Source: Aneurinibacillus uraniidurans (lineage in GTDB: Bacteria > Bacillota > Bacilli > Aneurinibacillales > Aneurinibacillaceae). Taken from it: a stretch of DNA of 64,000 bases. The notes under the pieces were generated by a model. That model saw only the letters and a list, made by a program, of their open reading frames with translations. It made no database searches and was not told the DNA's origin. Location of the stretch: assembly GCF_028471905.1 (NCBI RefSeq), contig NZ_CP116902.1, positions 904,501 through 968,500 on the forward strand. The letters are read 5' to 3'. Made by a program: the position numbers and the translations under genes. Shown piece after piece: positions 55,311 through 64,000 of the stretch (its first letter is position 1; each line of letters begins with the position of its first letter).

Positions 55311-56435
55311 ATGACAATCTATCAGCAAAGACTACATACTATCAAGCAGGAGATTGAGCGGGTTGGGGTAGAAGCAGCACTTCTAACATCTCCGCTGTCT
55401 GTGGCGTATGTGTCCGGGTTTGTATGTGAACCGCATGAACGGTTTATGGGGCTAGTCGTACGTCCCGATGCAGAGCCTGTGCTGTTTGTGCCGTCACTAG
55501 AGAAGGATAAGGCAGAAGCAGAGCTTTCGGCACACGGTGATTTTATTCGTAAGGTGATTGCGATTAGTGATACAGATAATCCATATGCCCGTCTATCAGA
55601 AGCTGGGTTGGGTACTGGTGTAAAACGTCTGGCGATTGAAAAGTCATACATGCGTGTCCAGGAAGCGGACAGGCTGGCGGAAGTGCTTCCGGGAGTGCAG
55701 TTCACAGATATTGGAGATGCGATTGTACGCTTGCGCCTACACAAGTCGGAAGAAGAAGTAGCACGTATGGAGATCGCGATACGTCTAGTAGAAGAGGTGC
55801 TAGCAGAAGGGCTAAAAAAAGTTCGTCAGGGTGTAACGGAACTTGAACTAGTTGCGGAGCTAGAATATCTCATGAAAAAGAAAGGCGCAGATGCTCCGTC
55901 ATTTGACACGATGGTGCTTGCCGGGGCCAATTCAGCTCTGCCGCATGGTGTGCCGGGAATGACAAAAGTCCAGGAAGGACAGTTTCTACTGTTTGACCTC
56001 GGTGTGTTCAAGGACGGTTATTGCTCAGATATTACCCGCACGTTCGTTGTAGGCGAGCCGACAGAAGAAATGGAGCGCATCTATCAAACCGTACTTGCGG
56101 CCGAAGAAGCTGCCATTCAGGCTGTACAACCAGGGCATGCACTCGCAGCAGTTGACCGTGCTGCCCGCACTACTATCACAGGTGCCGGATATGGACAATA
56201 CTTCACGCACCGTGTCGGTCATGGTCTAGGGCTTGAAATACACGAAGCACCATCCGTTCATGGCGAAAACCAGACTCCGATGGAAGCAGGTATGACCTTC
56301 ACCATCGAACCTGGCATCTATGTTCCGGGATTGGGCGGTGTCCGTATCGAAGACGACATTCTTGTAACTGAATCTGGGGCACGGGTGCTGACTGCATTTC
56401 CGAAGGAGCTTACGAAACTCCTAGTACAATTCTAG
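55311..56435 (+). CDS. M24B metallopeptidase (Xaa-Pro dipeptidase/aminopeptidase)
   Basis: 374 residues. N-terminal creatinase-like domain (about 1-130) and a pita-bread catalytic domain with all five metal ligands: Asp in LLFDLGVFKDGYCSDITRTF (two), His in HRVGHGLGLEIHE, Glu in TIEPGIYVPG and Glu in VRIEDDILV. It cleaves peptides with proline at the second position in the cytoplasm. Start ATG at 55311, six nt after AAGGGAGGG; the ATG at 55305 abuts that site. It is inserted between yqxA and lepA relative to B. subtilis. PepQ versus PepP-like class is not decided. Confidence 0.9.
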   Translation: MTIYQQRLHTIKQEIERVGVEAALLTSPLSVAYVSGFVCEPHERFMGLVVRPDAEPVLFVPSLEKDKAEAELSAHGDFIRKVIAISDTDNPYARLSEAGLGTGVKRLAIEKSYMRVQEADRLAEVLPGVQFTDIGDAIVRLRLHKSEEEVARMEIAIRLVEEVLAEGLKKVRQGVTELELVAELEYLMKKKGADAPSFDTMVLAGANSALPHGVPGMTKVQEGQFLLFDLGVFKDGYCSDITRTFVVGEPTEEMERIYQTVLAAEEAAIQAVQPGHALAAVDRAARTTITGAGYGQYFTHRVGHGLGLEIHEAPSVHGENQTPMEAGMTFTIEPGIYVPGLGGVRIEDDILVTESGARVLTAFPKELTKLLVQF

Positions 56436-56462
56436 AAATCATCCTCGAATCACGAAGAAAAA

Positions 56463-56720
56463 ATCAACAACGAAAAACAGCGAAAGTATGTCGGGGTGTG
56501 GAGGGCGGTGTCTGTCAAGCGAACATTCTGGCTTTTTGCTTAGCGATCTGAACCGGAAAGCGAAATAAACTCGCAATTGTCTCCCTCTTCGAGCTGCCCA
56601 GATGTTTTGCGAGTTCGCTTGGAGGTGAAGAGAGCGGACAGTGTAACATCCCTGCCAAAAAGCCAGCACGTGAGCGGACAGACACCGCCCTCCATGCCCC
56701 GCCACCATACTTTCGCTTTG
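56463..56720 (-). repeat. Structured non-coding repeat, copy 3 (divergent)
   Basis: It fills the gap between the M24 peptidase gene and lepA. Long inverted arms 56481-56516 and 56677-56715 contain CGAAAGTATG/CATACTTTCG and GGAGGGCGGTGTCTGTC with its exact complement. Inner pairs CTGGCTTTTTG/CAAAAAGCCAG and CAAGCGAAC/GTTCGCTTG cross each other, so alternative folds or a pseudoknot are possible. On the minus strand the core ACTGTCCGCTC ... CCAAGCGAACTCGC matches copies 1 and 2, and the AAAGTATGGTGG edge matches copy 2. No coding frame is supported. Confidence 0.65.
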
Positions 56721-56745
56721 TTTTTCCCCCACTGCCTGATATAAT
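56718..56745 (+). promoter_or_regulatory. Predicted promoter of lepA
   Basis: Extended -10 TGATATAAT (TATAAT 56740-56745) and a partial -35 TTGTTT 16 bp upstream, at the edge of repeat copy 3. Confidence 0.5.
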
Positions 56746-56781
56746 AGTACTTAGTGCATTTTTTCCTCGTGGGAGGTACGT

Positions 56782-58596
56782 ATGGATCGTAGAAAAAGAC
56801 AAGAAAAAATCCGCAATTTCTCTATCATTGCTCACATTGACCATGGCAAGTCCACATTGGCAGACCGGATTCTCGAATTCACCGGCGCACTGAGTGATCG
56901 GGAGAAGGAAGACCAGTTCCTTGATCAGATGGATTTGGAACGTGAGCGAGGCATTACGATTAAATTAAATGCCGTTCAGCTTAAATATAAAGCACAAGAC
57001 GGCGAAGAATACATTCTACACCTGATCGACACACCTGGGCACGTCGACTTCACTTATGAAGTGTCGCGCAGTCTCGCAGCTTGTGAAGGGGCGTTACTCG
57101 TAGTAGACGCTGCTCAGGGCATCGAAGCACAGACGCTTGCCAACGTGTACCTGGCGCTTGATAACAACCTGGAGATTCTTCCAGTTATTAACAAGATTGA
57201 CCTGCCGAGTGCTGAGCCAGAACGTGTGAAACAGGAAGTGGAAGATGTAATTGGCCTTGATGCGAGTGACGCCGTACTGGCGTCAGCGAAAGCAGGCATT
57301 GGCATTGGTGATATCCTTGAGCAAGTTGTAGCCAAAGTTCCGGCTCCAACAGGGGACCCGGATGCGCCACTGAAAGCGCTCATTTTCGATTCGTATTATG
57401 ATGCTTACCGTGGGGTAATTACATCTGTTCGAATTGTGGATGGAAGCGTGCGCAAAGGTTCTAAAATTAAAATGATGGCGACTGGTGCGGTGTTTGAAGT
57501 TACTGAAGTTGGTACACATGCGCCGTTTGCGAAGCAAGTAGATGAGCTGACAGTCGGAGATGTAGGCTACATCGCAGCAAGTATTAAAAGTGTACGGGAT
57601 ACACGGGTCGGGGATACGATTACATTAGCGGACAATCCAGCTGCTGAAGGGCTGCCGGGCTACCGAAAAGTAAACCCGATGGTATTCAGCGGGATGTATC
57701 CGGTTGACAGCAGTGACTACAATGACCTGCGGGAAGCGCTGGAGAAGCTTCAGCTCAATGATGCGTCGCTCCAGTTCGAGCCGGAGACTTCACAGGCGCT
57801 TGGCTTCGGTTTCCGATGCGGCTTCCTTGGCATGTTGCACATGGAAATTATGCAGGAACGTATTGAGCGGGAATTCGACATCCCACTTATTACGACTGCA
57901 CCGAGCGTAATTTATCGTGTTACCAAAACGGATGGAGAAGTGCTTGACATCGAGAACCCGTCCAAAATGCCAGAAGCACAGCGCATTGATTTCATTGAAG
58001 AGCCATATGTAAAAGCTTCGATCATGGTGCCAAAAGATTTCGTCGGCGCGATTATGGATTTATGCCAGCGCAAGCGGGGCGAGTTCGTTGACATGCAGTA
58101 CATTGACGATCTTCGTGTGCAGATTATATATGAAATGCCGCTTGCCGAGATCGTATTCGAATTTTTCGACCAGCTGAAATCAAACACAAAAGGATATGCA
58201 TCTTTTGATTATGAGCTAGTTGGCTATAAAAAATCGAAGCTTGTGAAGATGGACATTATGCTGAATGGCGAGACGGTCGATGCTCTCTCGTTCATCGTTC
58301 ACCGCGATACCGCCTACCAGCGCGGTCGTGTGTTCTGTGAGAAGCTAAAAGAACTCATCCCACGTCAGATGTTCGAGGTGCCAATTCAGGCTGCTATCGG
58401 ACAAAAGATCGTGGCGCGTGAGACGATTAAAGCGATGCGCAAAAACGTATTGGCTAAGTGTTACGGCGGGGATATTTCCCGGAAGCGTAAACTGCTTGAG
58501 AAGCAGAAGGAAGGGAAGAAGCGCATGAAGTCAGTCGGAAGTGTGGAAATTCCACAGGAAGCGTTCATGGCGGTTCTCAAAATGGATGATAACTAG
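56782..58596 (+). CDS. lepA: Elongation factor 4 (LepA)
   Basis: 604 residues, full length. GTPase motifs [13 protein letters not shown] (G1), [12 protein letters not shown] (G2), DTPGHVDF (G3) and [13 protein letters not shown] (G4), followed by EF-G-like domains II, III and V and the LepA-specific C-terminal domain (RHDTAY-type block [32 protein letters not shown]). It acts on ribosomes in initiation or back-translocation. Ribosome site GGGAGGT before the ATG. Confidence 0.97.
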   Translation: MDRRKRQEKIRNFSIIAHIDHGKSTLADRILEFTGALSDREKEDQFLDQMDLERERGITIKLNAVQLKYKAQDGEEYILHLIDTPGHVDFTYEVSRSLAACEGALLVVDAAQGIEAQTLANVYLALDNNLEILPVINKIDLPSAEPERVKQEVEDVIGLDASDAVLASAKAGIGIGDILEQVVAKVPAPTGDPDAPLKALIFDSYYDAYRGVITSVRIVDGSVRKGSKIKMMATGAVFEVTEVGTHAPFAKQVDELTVGDVGYIAASIKSVRDTRVGDTITLADNPAAEGLPGYRKVNPMVFSGMYPVDSSDYNDLREALEKLQLNDASLQFEPETSQALGFGFRCGFLGMLHMEIMQERIEREFDIPLITTAPSVIYRVTKTDGEVLDIENPSKMPEAQRIDFIEEPYVKASIMVPKDFVGAIMDLCQRKRGEFVDMQYIDDLRVQIIYEMPLAEIVFEFFDQLKSNTKGYASFDYELVGYKKSKLVKMDIMLNGETVDALSFIVHRDTAYQRGRVFCEKLKELIPRQMFEVPIQAAIGQKIVARETIKAMRKNVLAKCYGGDISRKRKLLEKQKEGKKRMKSVGSVEIPQEAFMAVLKMDDN

Positions 58597-58614
58597 GCAA
58601 GTAACGATAGAGAG

Positions 58615-58646
58615 AGAAGAGTGGGCGCATGCTCGCTCTTTTTTCT
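58615..58646 (+). terminator. Hairpin terminator between lepA and hemW
   Basis: AAGAGTGGGC-GCAT-GCTCGCTCTT (one G-U pair) followed by TTTTC. Read-through to hemW is possible. Confidence 0.65.
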
Positions 58647-58674
58647 TCATTAGGAGAGAAAGAAGGGATGCTAC

Positions 58675-59829
58675 ATGACACGGGCCGTATACATTCACAT
58701 CCCGTTTTGTACGAACAAATGCTACTACTGTGACTTCAACTCCTTCGTCACGAAAAATCCGCAACTCGTATGGGAGTACCTTCACGCGCTTGACCGTGAG
58801 ATGGAGGAGACTGTACAGCGTTTCCCACCAGAGGAGATCCAGACGATTTTTGTCGGGGGAGGAACGCCGACGTTTCTTGATGCGAAGCAGATGGAGTTTT
58901 TTGTTGCATCCGTCGCCAAGCATTTTCCGCGTCGGAGTGCAAACGTTGAGTTTACGATGGAAGCGAATCCAGGGACAACCGACCCGGAGAAGCTTGCGAT
59001 TATGCGGGCGGGCGGTGTGAATCGGATCAGCTTTGGCGTGCAGTCGTTTGATGATGCGTTACTTGCGCGCATCGGGCGCATTCATGACAGCGCACAAGTG
59101 TATCGCAGTATGACGCACGCGAAGGAAGCGGGATTTACGAATTTGTCGATTGACTTGATTTTTGGCCTGCCGGATCAGACGCCGGCATTATTTAAGAAGA
59201 CGTTGGATGCTGCATTTGCGCTTGATCTGCCGCATTTTTCTTCCTACAGTCTTAAAGTAGAAGAAAATACGTTATTTCACACGCTGTATGAAAAAGATAA
59301 ATTGCCGCTCCCAACGGAAGAGGACGAAGTGGCGATGTATGAGATGCTCATGCGGGAGATGGCTGCACATGGTTATCGTCAGTATGAGATTAGTAACTTT
59401 GCTAGGCCCGGATACGAGAGCCGTCATAATATGACGTACTGGCGTAATGAGTCATACTATGGAATCGGAGCCGGTGCGCATGGATATGTAAACGGGGAGC
59501 GGCATGTGAATGCAGGTCCGGTACAGCAGTATATTCAGCTTGTCGGGGAGCGCGGGTTACCGCGTGTTGAACAGTTTGCGGTAACGAAAGATGAACAGAT
59601 GGAAGACCATATGATTATGGGTCTGCGTATGATGAACGGTATCGATGAAGCAGCATTTGCAGAGCGGTTTGGTGTGCCCCTTGCCGGTGTTTTTGGTGCT
59701 AATATAGCTGATTTAATCGAGCTGGGGCTGCTTATGCGCGTAGACGGACGTGTGTGCTTAACGCAGAAAGGGATTCCGCTCGGCAACGAAGTTTTTGCAA
59801 GATTTCTGGGACTGGTTGACAAAGCATAA
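58675..59829 (+). CDS. hemW: HemW, radical-SAM heme chaperone (HemN-like)
   Basis: 384 residues. Radical-SAM cluster CTNKCYYCDF near residue 11, then FVGGGTPTFLD (SAM site), EANPGTTDPEKL, and RISFGVQSFDD, ending in a HemN C-terminal domain. HemW proteins bind and transfer heme and lack the extra N-terminal segment of true coproporphyrinogen dehydrogenase, as here. Often called hemN in B. subtilis. AAGAAGGG precedes the ATG. Confidence 0.93.
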   Translation: MTRAVYIHIPFCTNKCYYCDFNSFVTKNPQLVWEYLHALDREMEETVQRFPPEEIQTIFVGGGTPTFLDAKQMEFFVASVAKHFPRRSANVEFTMEANPGTTDPEKLAIMRAGGVNRISFGVQSFDDALLARIGRIHDSAQVYRSMTHAKEAGFTNLSIDLIFGLPDQTPALFKKTLDAAFALDLPHFSSYSLKVEENTLFHTLYEKDKLPLPTEEDEVAMYEMLMREMAAHGYRQYEISNFARPGYESRHNMTYWRNESYYGIGAGAHGYVNGERHVNAGPVQQYIQLVGERGLPRVEQFAVTKDEQMEDHMIMGLRMMNGIDEAAFAERFGVPLAGVFGANIADLIELGLLMRVDGRVCLTQKGIPLGNEVFARFLGLVDKA

Positions 59830-59845
59830 CGTCGTTTGGTATTTT
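59816..59845 (+). promoter_or_regulatory. Predicted sigma-A promoter of the hrcA-dnaK operon
   Basis: Perfect TTGACA (overlapping the end of hemW), an 18-bp spacer and TATTTT. The CIRCE element begins 14 nt after the -10. Confidence 0.7.
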
Positions 59846-59858
59846 GAAAGTAAGCTTT

Positions 59859-59885
59859 TTAGCACTCATCTTATCGGAGTGCTAA
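59859..59885. promoter_or_regulatory. CIRCE operator (HrcA-binding site)
   Basis: TTAGCACTC-ATCTTATCG-GAGTGCTAA, an exact match to the CIRCE consensus with a nine-nt spacer. HrcA bound here should repress the whole heat-shock operon. Confidence 0.97.
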
Positions 59886-59901
59886 CAAAGGAGGGGACAG
59901 C

Positions 59902-60936
59902 ATGCTTTCGGAACGTCAGAAGTTGATTCTGCACGCCATTATTGACAATTACATTCGTTCCGCTGAACCTGTTGGCTCCCGGACGATTTCTAAGCGAGAG
60001 GATATCGGCTATAGCTCAGCGACCATTCGCAATGAGATGGCCGATCTAGAAGAGATGGGGTATCTAGAACAGCCACATACGTCGGCCGGTCGTATTCCAT
60101 CGAATAAAGGATATCGTTTTTATGTGGATCAACTTGTTTACATGCCATCGATGCAGATTGAAGACGCTACGCAGATTCGCCGGGCATTTGCTGATCGGTT
60201 TTATGAACTTGAGCAGGTCATGAATCAGGCGGCTGCAATCTTGTCTGGTCTAACGAGCTACACATCGATTGTCCTCGGGCATGAATTAAAAACAACAAAG
60301 CTTAAGACGCTGCAAATGATCCCGCTCTCACCTGGATCAGCGGTTGCCATTCTCGTCACCGATACTGGACGGGTGGAGAACAAGATGATCTCCATTCCAG
60401 AGAGTATCCCGGTAGAAGAGCTTGAACGGGTTGTGAATCTGCTCAACTCACGCTTGCAGGGAGTGGCAATGGCGGAGCTGCGTCAGCGGTTGCATACAGA
60501 AGTAACGCGCGAACTAAGCCGCTATCTTCAACACCATGAACAAATTATCGAAGTGTTTGAAGATGTGCTTCGTACAAAGCCGGAAGAGCAGATTGTGCTC
60601 AAAGGGACAACGAATATTATGATGCAGCCGGAGTTCCGCGATATTGATAAGGTGCGGGATATTCTCGCGATTTTTGAGCAAAATGATATGATGATGCGCC
60701 TATTTGATTCACAGCAAAGTGGCATTCAGGTGCGCATTGGAACGGAAAATCAGGAAGAAGCGGTAAGTGGATGCAGCATTATTACCGCTACGTACCATTT
60801 TGACGGTCTGCCAGTTGGCACAATTGGGCTGCTTGGTCCAACGCGAATGGAATACGGTCGAGTAATGGGGATTTTGCAGGAACTGGCGGGTAACCTGACC
60901 GATGCGGTTACAAGGTTTCATAAGCCGGGAACATAG
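59902..60936 (+). CDS. hrcA: Heat-inducible transcription repressor HrcA
   Basis: 344 residues. N-terminal winged helix (about 1-75; SERQKLILHAIIDNYIRSAE, SSATIRNEMADLEEMGYLEQ), then a GAF-like domain and the C-terminal dimer domain (LGPTRMEYGRVMGILQELA). It binds CIRCE and depends on a chaperonin (GroEL in B. subtilis) for activity. Ribosome site AAAGGAGGG before the ATG. A hairpin covers its stop codon. First gene of the operon. Confidence 0.96.
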   Translation: MLSERQKLILHAIIDNYIRSAEPVGSRTISKREDIGYSSATIRNEMADLEEMGYLEQPHTSAGRIPSNKGYRFYVDQLVYMPSMQIEDATQIRRAFADRFYELEQVMNQAAAILSGLTSYTSIVLGHELKTTKLKTLQMIPLSPGSAVAILVTDTGRVENKMISIPESIPVEELERVVNLLNSRLQGVAMAELRQRLHTEVTRELSRYLQHHEQIIEVFEDVLRTKPEEQIVLKGTTNIMMQPEFRDIDKVRDILAIFEQNDMMMRLFDSQQSGIQVRIGTENQEEAVSGCSIITATYHFDGLPVGTIGLLGPTRMEYGRVMGILQELAGNLTDAVTRFHKPGT

Positions 60937-60943
60937 TTCCCGG
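60923..60943 (+). promoter_or_regulatory. Hairpin spanning the hrcA stop codon
   Basis: GCCGGGAAC-ATA-GTTCCCGGC, nine perfect base pairs without a T tail. It is more likely an mRNA processing or stability element than a terminator. Confidence 0.55.
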
Positions 60944-60972
60944 CCTATTCCATGAGTAAGAAGGGGATGCGT

Positions 60973-62517
60973 ATGAATTCACATCCGAGCGAGGCGGGCG
61001 GAGCTTCCGACGAGCGGCTCTCCACTTTGTTACATAATATGCGGGCTGTGCAGGCGGTTGCGAGTTCAGTAGAGGGAACCATTGGACCTAAAGGACTCGA
61101 TACGATGCTGGTCGGAGAGGATACGGTCATTATTACGAATGACGGGGTTACGATCCTCGAAGAGATGGAAGTGAAGCACCCGGCAGCTCGATTGATGATT
61201 GGTCTTGCACGTTCGCAGCAGCAGGAAGTAGGAGATGGCACGACGACAGCCACGCTGCTCGCTTCAGCGCTGGTAACAGAAGCGGTAGCACAGGTGCAGC
61301 GCGGTGTGCCCGTAACCCGGATTATTACCGGGATGGAGCGCGGGATTACAGAAGCAGTGCATTTTCTTAGTGAGCAGGCACAGGCAGTGGCAGATTTTAC
61401 AGACGAGCGGCTGTATCATATTGCGAGCATTGCTGGCCGGGAGCAGGCCGACATTGCGCAGCTCGTGATCGAAGGCGCACGTGTGATCGGCCGGGATAAA
61501 ATGCTTGAACCTGACTTTGTGTTTAGTGACTTGATCACGGCACAAGAAGGAGCCGAAAATGAAGTGCTTCCAGGCGTGTTAGTGCATCAGCATCCACTTG
61601 CCCGTGAAATGCCCACTGTCGTGGAGGGAGCCCGGCTGCTCATTCTAAATGATGCGCTCGAACCAGAAGAGATGGATGATGAGGCGCTTGGCACTGAGGT
61701 TGGGTTTCAACGTTATCTGGAGCTGAAAGAAGAATACCGACACAATTTGGAGAAGCTGCTTGCTCTTGAGGTGAATGTCGTTGTGCTTGATCGCAGTTGT
61801 GACAGTGTGGCAGAAGAGTTTTGTCTCGACCATGGCATTCTCGTTCTCCATCGGGTTCATAAGTCAGAGCGTGAGCGGCTTTCGCTTCATACAGGTGCGC
61901 GCTCTTTAAAACGCACAGCACTTGGAAAACCCGTAAAAGAGCTTGCGCGATCACTTGGTCATGCCGAAAAGCTTGTGTACAACGAATCACTTGCACAAGT
62001 GCGCGTAACAGGTGGAAAAGGTGTTTCAGCAGCGACGATGATTGTCGGGGCTTCTACCCAGGAGGTTGTAGGTGAGCGTGAGCGTATTGCCCGCGATGCG
62101 GCAGCAGCCGTGCAGGCAGCTGTACGATCAGGTTATTTACCCGGTGGGGGCAGTATGGAATTGTTCGCATCCCGTCATCTTGAAGGATGGCGCGACACTC
62201 TTCGGGGGCTAGAAGCATTCGGAGTAGATGTAGTGTCGACAGCATTGCGCAGTCCGCTGGCCCAGATGATTCGTAATGCAGGTTTTAGCCCACTTGAGAA
62301 AATGGAGCAAGTCAAGGCAGCACAGGTGAAAGAAAATAGCGGCAGTATCGGGCTTGATTTTGACACCGGGGAATGTGCGGATATGCTCGAAGCTGGCGTC
62401 GTGGATCCGGCGCTTGTCAAGCTGCATGCACTCAAAACGGCAGGAGAAGTTAGCCGCGCGATTTTGCGCATACATACTATTATTCGTAAAAAATCTTCGC
62501 ATCGTGAGGAAGAATAG
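60973..62517 (+). CDS. Archaeal-type (Group III) chaperonin
   Basis: 514 residues with the chaperonin fold but thermosome-like motifs. [16 protein letters not shown] and [20 protein letters not shown] match Group II rather than GroEL. The ATPase block is [15 protein letters not shown], and [19 protein letters not shown] supplies the catalytic Asp before [11 protein letters not shown]. No Gly-Gly-Met repeat tail of GroEL. Group III chaperonins, first described from Carboxydothermus, form GroES-independent double rings and lie in dnaK operons; the location here agrees. Three starts exist (60952, 60967, 60973); 60973 has the best spacing from AAGAAGGGG. It lies between hrcA and grpE under CIRCE, and grpE follows after 11 nt. 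Confidence 0.92.
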   Translation: MNSHPSEAGGASDERLSTLLHNMRAVQAVASSVEGTIGPKGLDTMLVGEDTVIITNDGVTILEEMEVKHPAARLMIGLARSQQQEVGDGTTTATLLASALVTEAVAQVQRGVPVTRIITGMERGITEAVHFLSEQAQAVADFTDERLYHIASIAGREQADIAQLVIEGARVIGRDKMLEPDFVFSDLITAQEGAENEVLPGVLVHQHPLAREMPTVVEGARLLILNDALEPEEMDDEALGTEVGFQRYLELKEEYRHNLEKLLALEVNVVVLDRSCDSVAEEFCLDHGILVLHRVHKSERERLSLHTGARSLKRTALGKPVKELARSLGHAEKLVYNESLAQVRVTGGKGVSAATMIVGASTQEVVGERERIARDAAAAVQAAVRSGYLPGGGSMELFASRHLEGWRDTLRGLEAFGVDVVSTALRSPLAQMIRNAGFSPLEKMEQVKAAQVKENSGSIGLDFDTGECADMLEAGVVDPALVKLHALKTAGEVSRAILRIHTIIRKKSSHREEE

Positions 62518-62528
62518 GAGGAAGTTGC

Positions 62529-63080
62529 GTGACAGAAGAAAATAAACAGACGGCAGAAGTAACAGAAGAGACTGAGGCAGTTGAAACAGAAGTAGTGGAC
62601 ACTGAGGAAGTAACAGAGGATAATAGCCTCGAAGCACAAATTGCCCAGCTTCAGGCTGAAAAAGATGAGATGTACAACAAGCTCCTGCGTGCGCAGGCGG
62701 ATCTGCAAAATTTCCGTACTCGCGTTAATAAAGAAAAGGAACAAATGCTTACGTACTCATCGCAGCGTGTGATCGAAGCATTGCTTCCAGTTGTGGATAA
62801 CTTCGAGCGTGCGATTACGGCAAGTCATGGAACGGGTGATACGGAAGCGCTCGCGCAAGGTGTTGAGATGGTATTCCGCCAGCTGCAACAAGTGCTTGAG
62901 CAAGAAAGTGTCACGACCGTTCCAGGTGTTGGTTCTCCGTTTGACCCAAACATGCATCAGGCGGTTATGCAGGAAGAAAGCAGCGAGTATGAATCAGGCA
63001 TCATCATCGAAGAGTTCCAAAAAGGCTACAAGTTAAAGGACAGAATCATTCGTCCATCTATGGTTAAAGTAAGCTCTTGA
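62529..63080 (+). CDS. grpE: GrpE, nucleotide exchange factor for DnaK
   Basis: 183 residues. A very acidic disordered N-terminus (Glu/Thr/Val-rich, about 1-35), a long coiled coil (about 36-90; AQLQAEKDEMYNKLLRAQAD), and a beta domain ending (VPGVGSPFDPNMHQAVMQEE; GYKLKDRIIRPSMVKVS). GTG start at 62529 with AGGAGGAAG upstream. dnaK begins 63 nt downstream. Confidence 0.95.
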   Translation: MTEENKQTAEVTEETEAVETEVVDTEEVTEDNSLEAQIAQLQAEKDEMYNKLLRAQADLQNFRTRVNKEKEQMLTYSSQRVIEALLPVVDNFERAITASHGTGDTEALAQGVEMVFRQLQQVLEQESVTTVPGVGSPFDPNMHQAVMQEESSEYESGIIIEEFQKGYKLKDRIIRPSMVKVSS

Positions 63081-63098
63081 TAGCCCACAATCATCTAG

Positions 63099-64000
<902 letters not shown>

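Noticed and set aside
54475-55317. 280-codon minus-strand open frame
   Set aside because: It is antisense to spoIIP and yqxA, which have clear family motifs and ribosome sites.

Overview
The window reads as chromosome of an aerobic or facultative, endospore-forming member of the Bacillales. Evidence includes sporulation genes (part of sigK, an alpha/beta-type SASP, gpr, spoIIP, yqxA), the Firmicutes coproporphyrin heme genes hemEHY, T-box and SAM-I leaders, CIRCE control of the hrcA-dnaK operon, and a Bacillus-like gene order yqeG-yqeH-aroE-yhbY-nadD-yqeK-rsfS-yqeM ... comER/comEA-comEB-comEC-holA-rpsT-gpr-spoIIP-yqxA-lepA-hemW-hrcA-grpE-dnaK. A Paenibacillaceae-type organism such as Aneurinibacillus or Brevibacillus is my best guess; the genus is inference only.

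Layout. 1-1500: the end of a fused epimerase / alpha-beta hydrolase gene, then the 3' half of a split sigma-K gene, which looks like the edge of a skin-like intervening element. 1.5-7.4 kb: cold-shock protein, membrane acyltransferase, PilZ protein, aspartase, SASP and a DUF2167 protein. 7.4-12.6 kb (minus strand): hemE-hemH-hemY, a VanY-like carboxypeptidase, and comB. 12.7-22 kb: cell-wall and transport genes (LysM-M14 peptidase, TauE and NhaD/ArsB transporters, chemoreceptor, L,D-transpeptidase, YkvI, signal peptidase, esterase). 22-27 kb: the pyruvate dehydrogenase operon. 27-31.4 kb: soluble chemoreceptor, nicotinate phosphoribosyltransferase, SLH-domain protein. 31.4-36.6 kb: the yqeG-yqeM ribosome-assembly, NAD and aromatic-amino-acid operon. 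36.6-40.5 kb: T-box-controlled leuS and an orphan substrate-binding lipoprotein. 40.5-48.5 kb: the com locus, opened up by a SAM-riboswitch-controlled metY and two uncharacterised genes. 48.5-50.5 kb: an ECF sigma/anti-sigma pair and a possible structured RNA. 50.5-59.8 kb: holA, rpsT, gpr, spoIIP, yqxA, M24 peptidase, lepA, hemW. 59.8-64 kb: the CIRCE-controlled heat-shock operon hrcA - archaeal-type chaperonin - grpE - dnaK, with dnaK running off the window.

The most noteworthy items are: (i) a thermosome-like (Group III) chaperonin gene between hrcA and grpE, so that one HrcA-controlled transcript would encode an archaeal-type folding chamber with the Hsp70 system; (ii) a three-copy family of 260-350 bp highly structured, non-coding repeats with a shared core motif; (iii) the half sigK gene; (iv) an expanded comE operon with an internally duplicated MazG-like protein; and (v) a nested-stem RNA candidate upstream of holA. 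I saw no tRNA or rRNA genes, no CRISPR array and no transposase gene.
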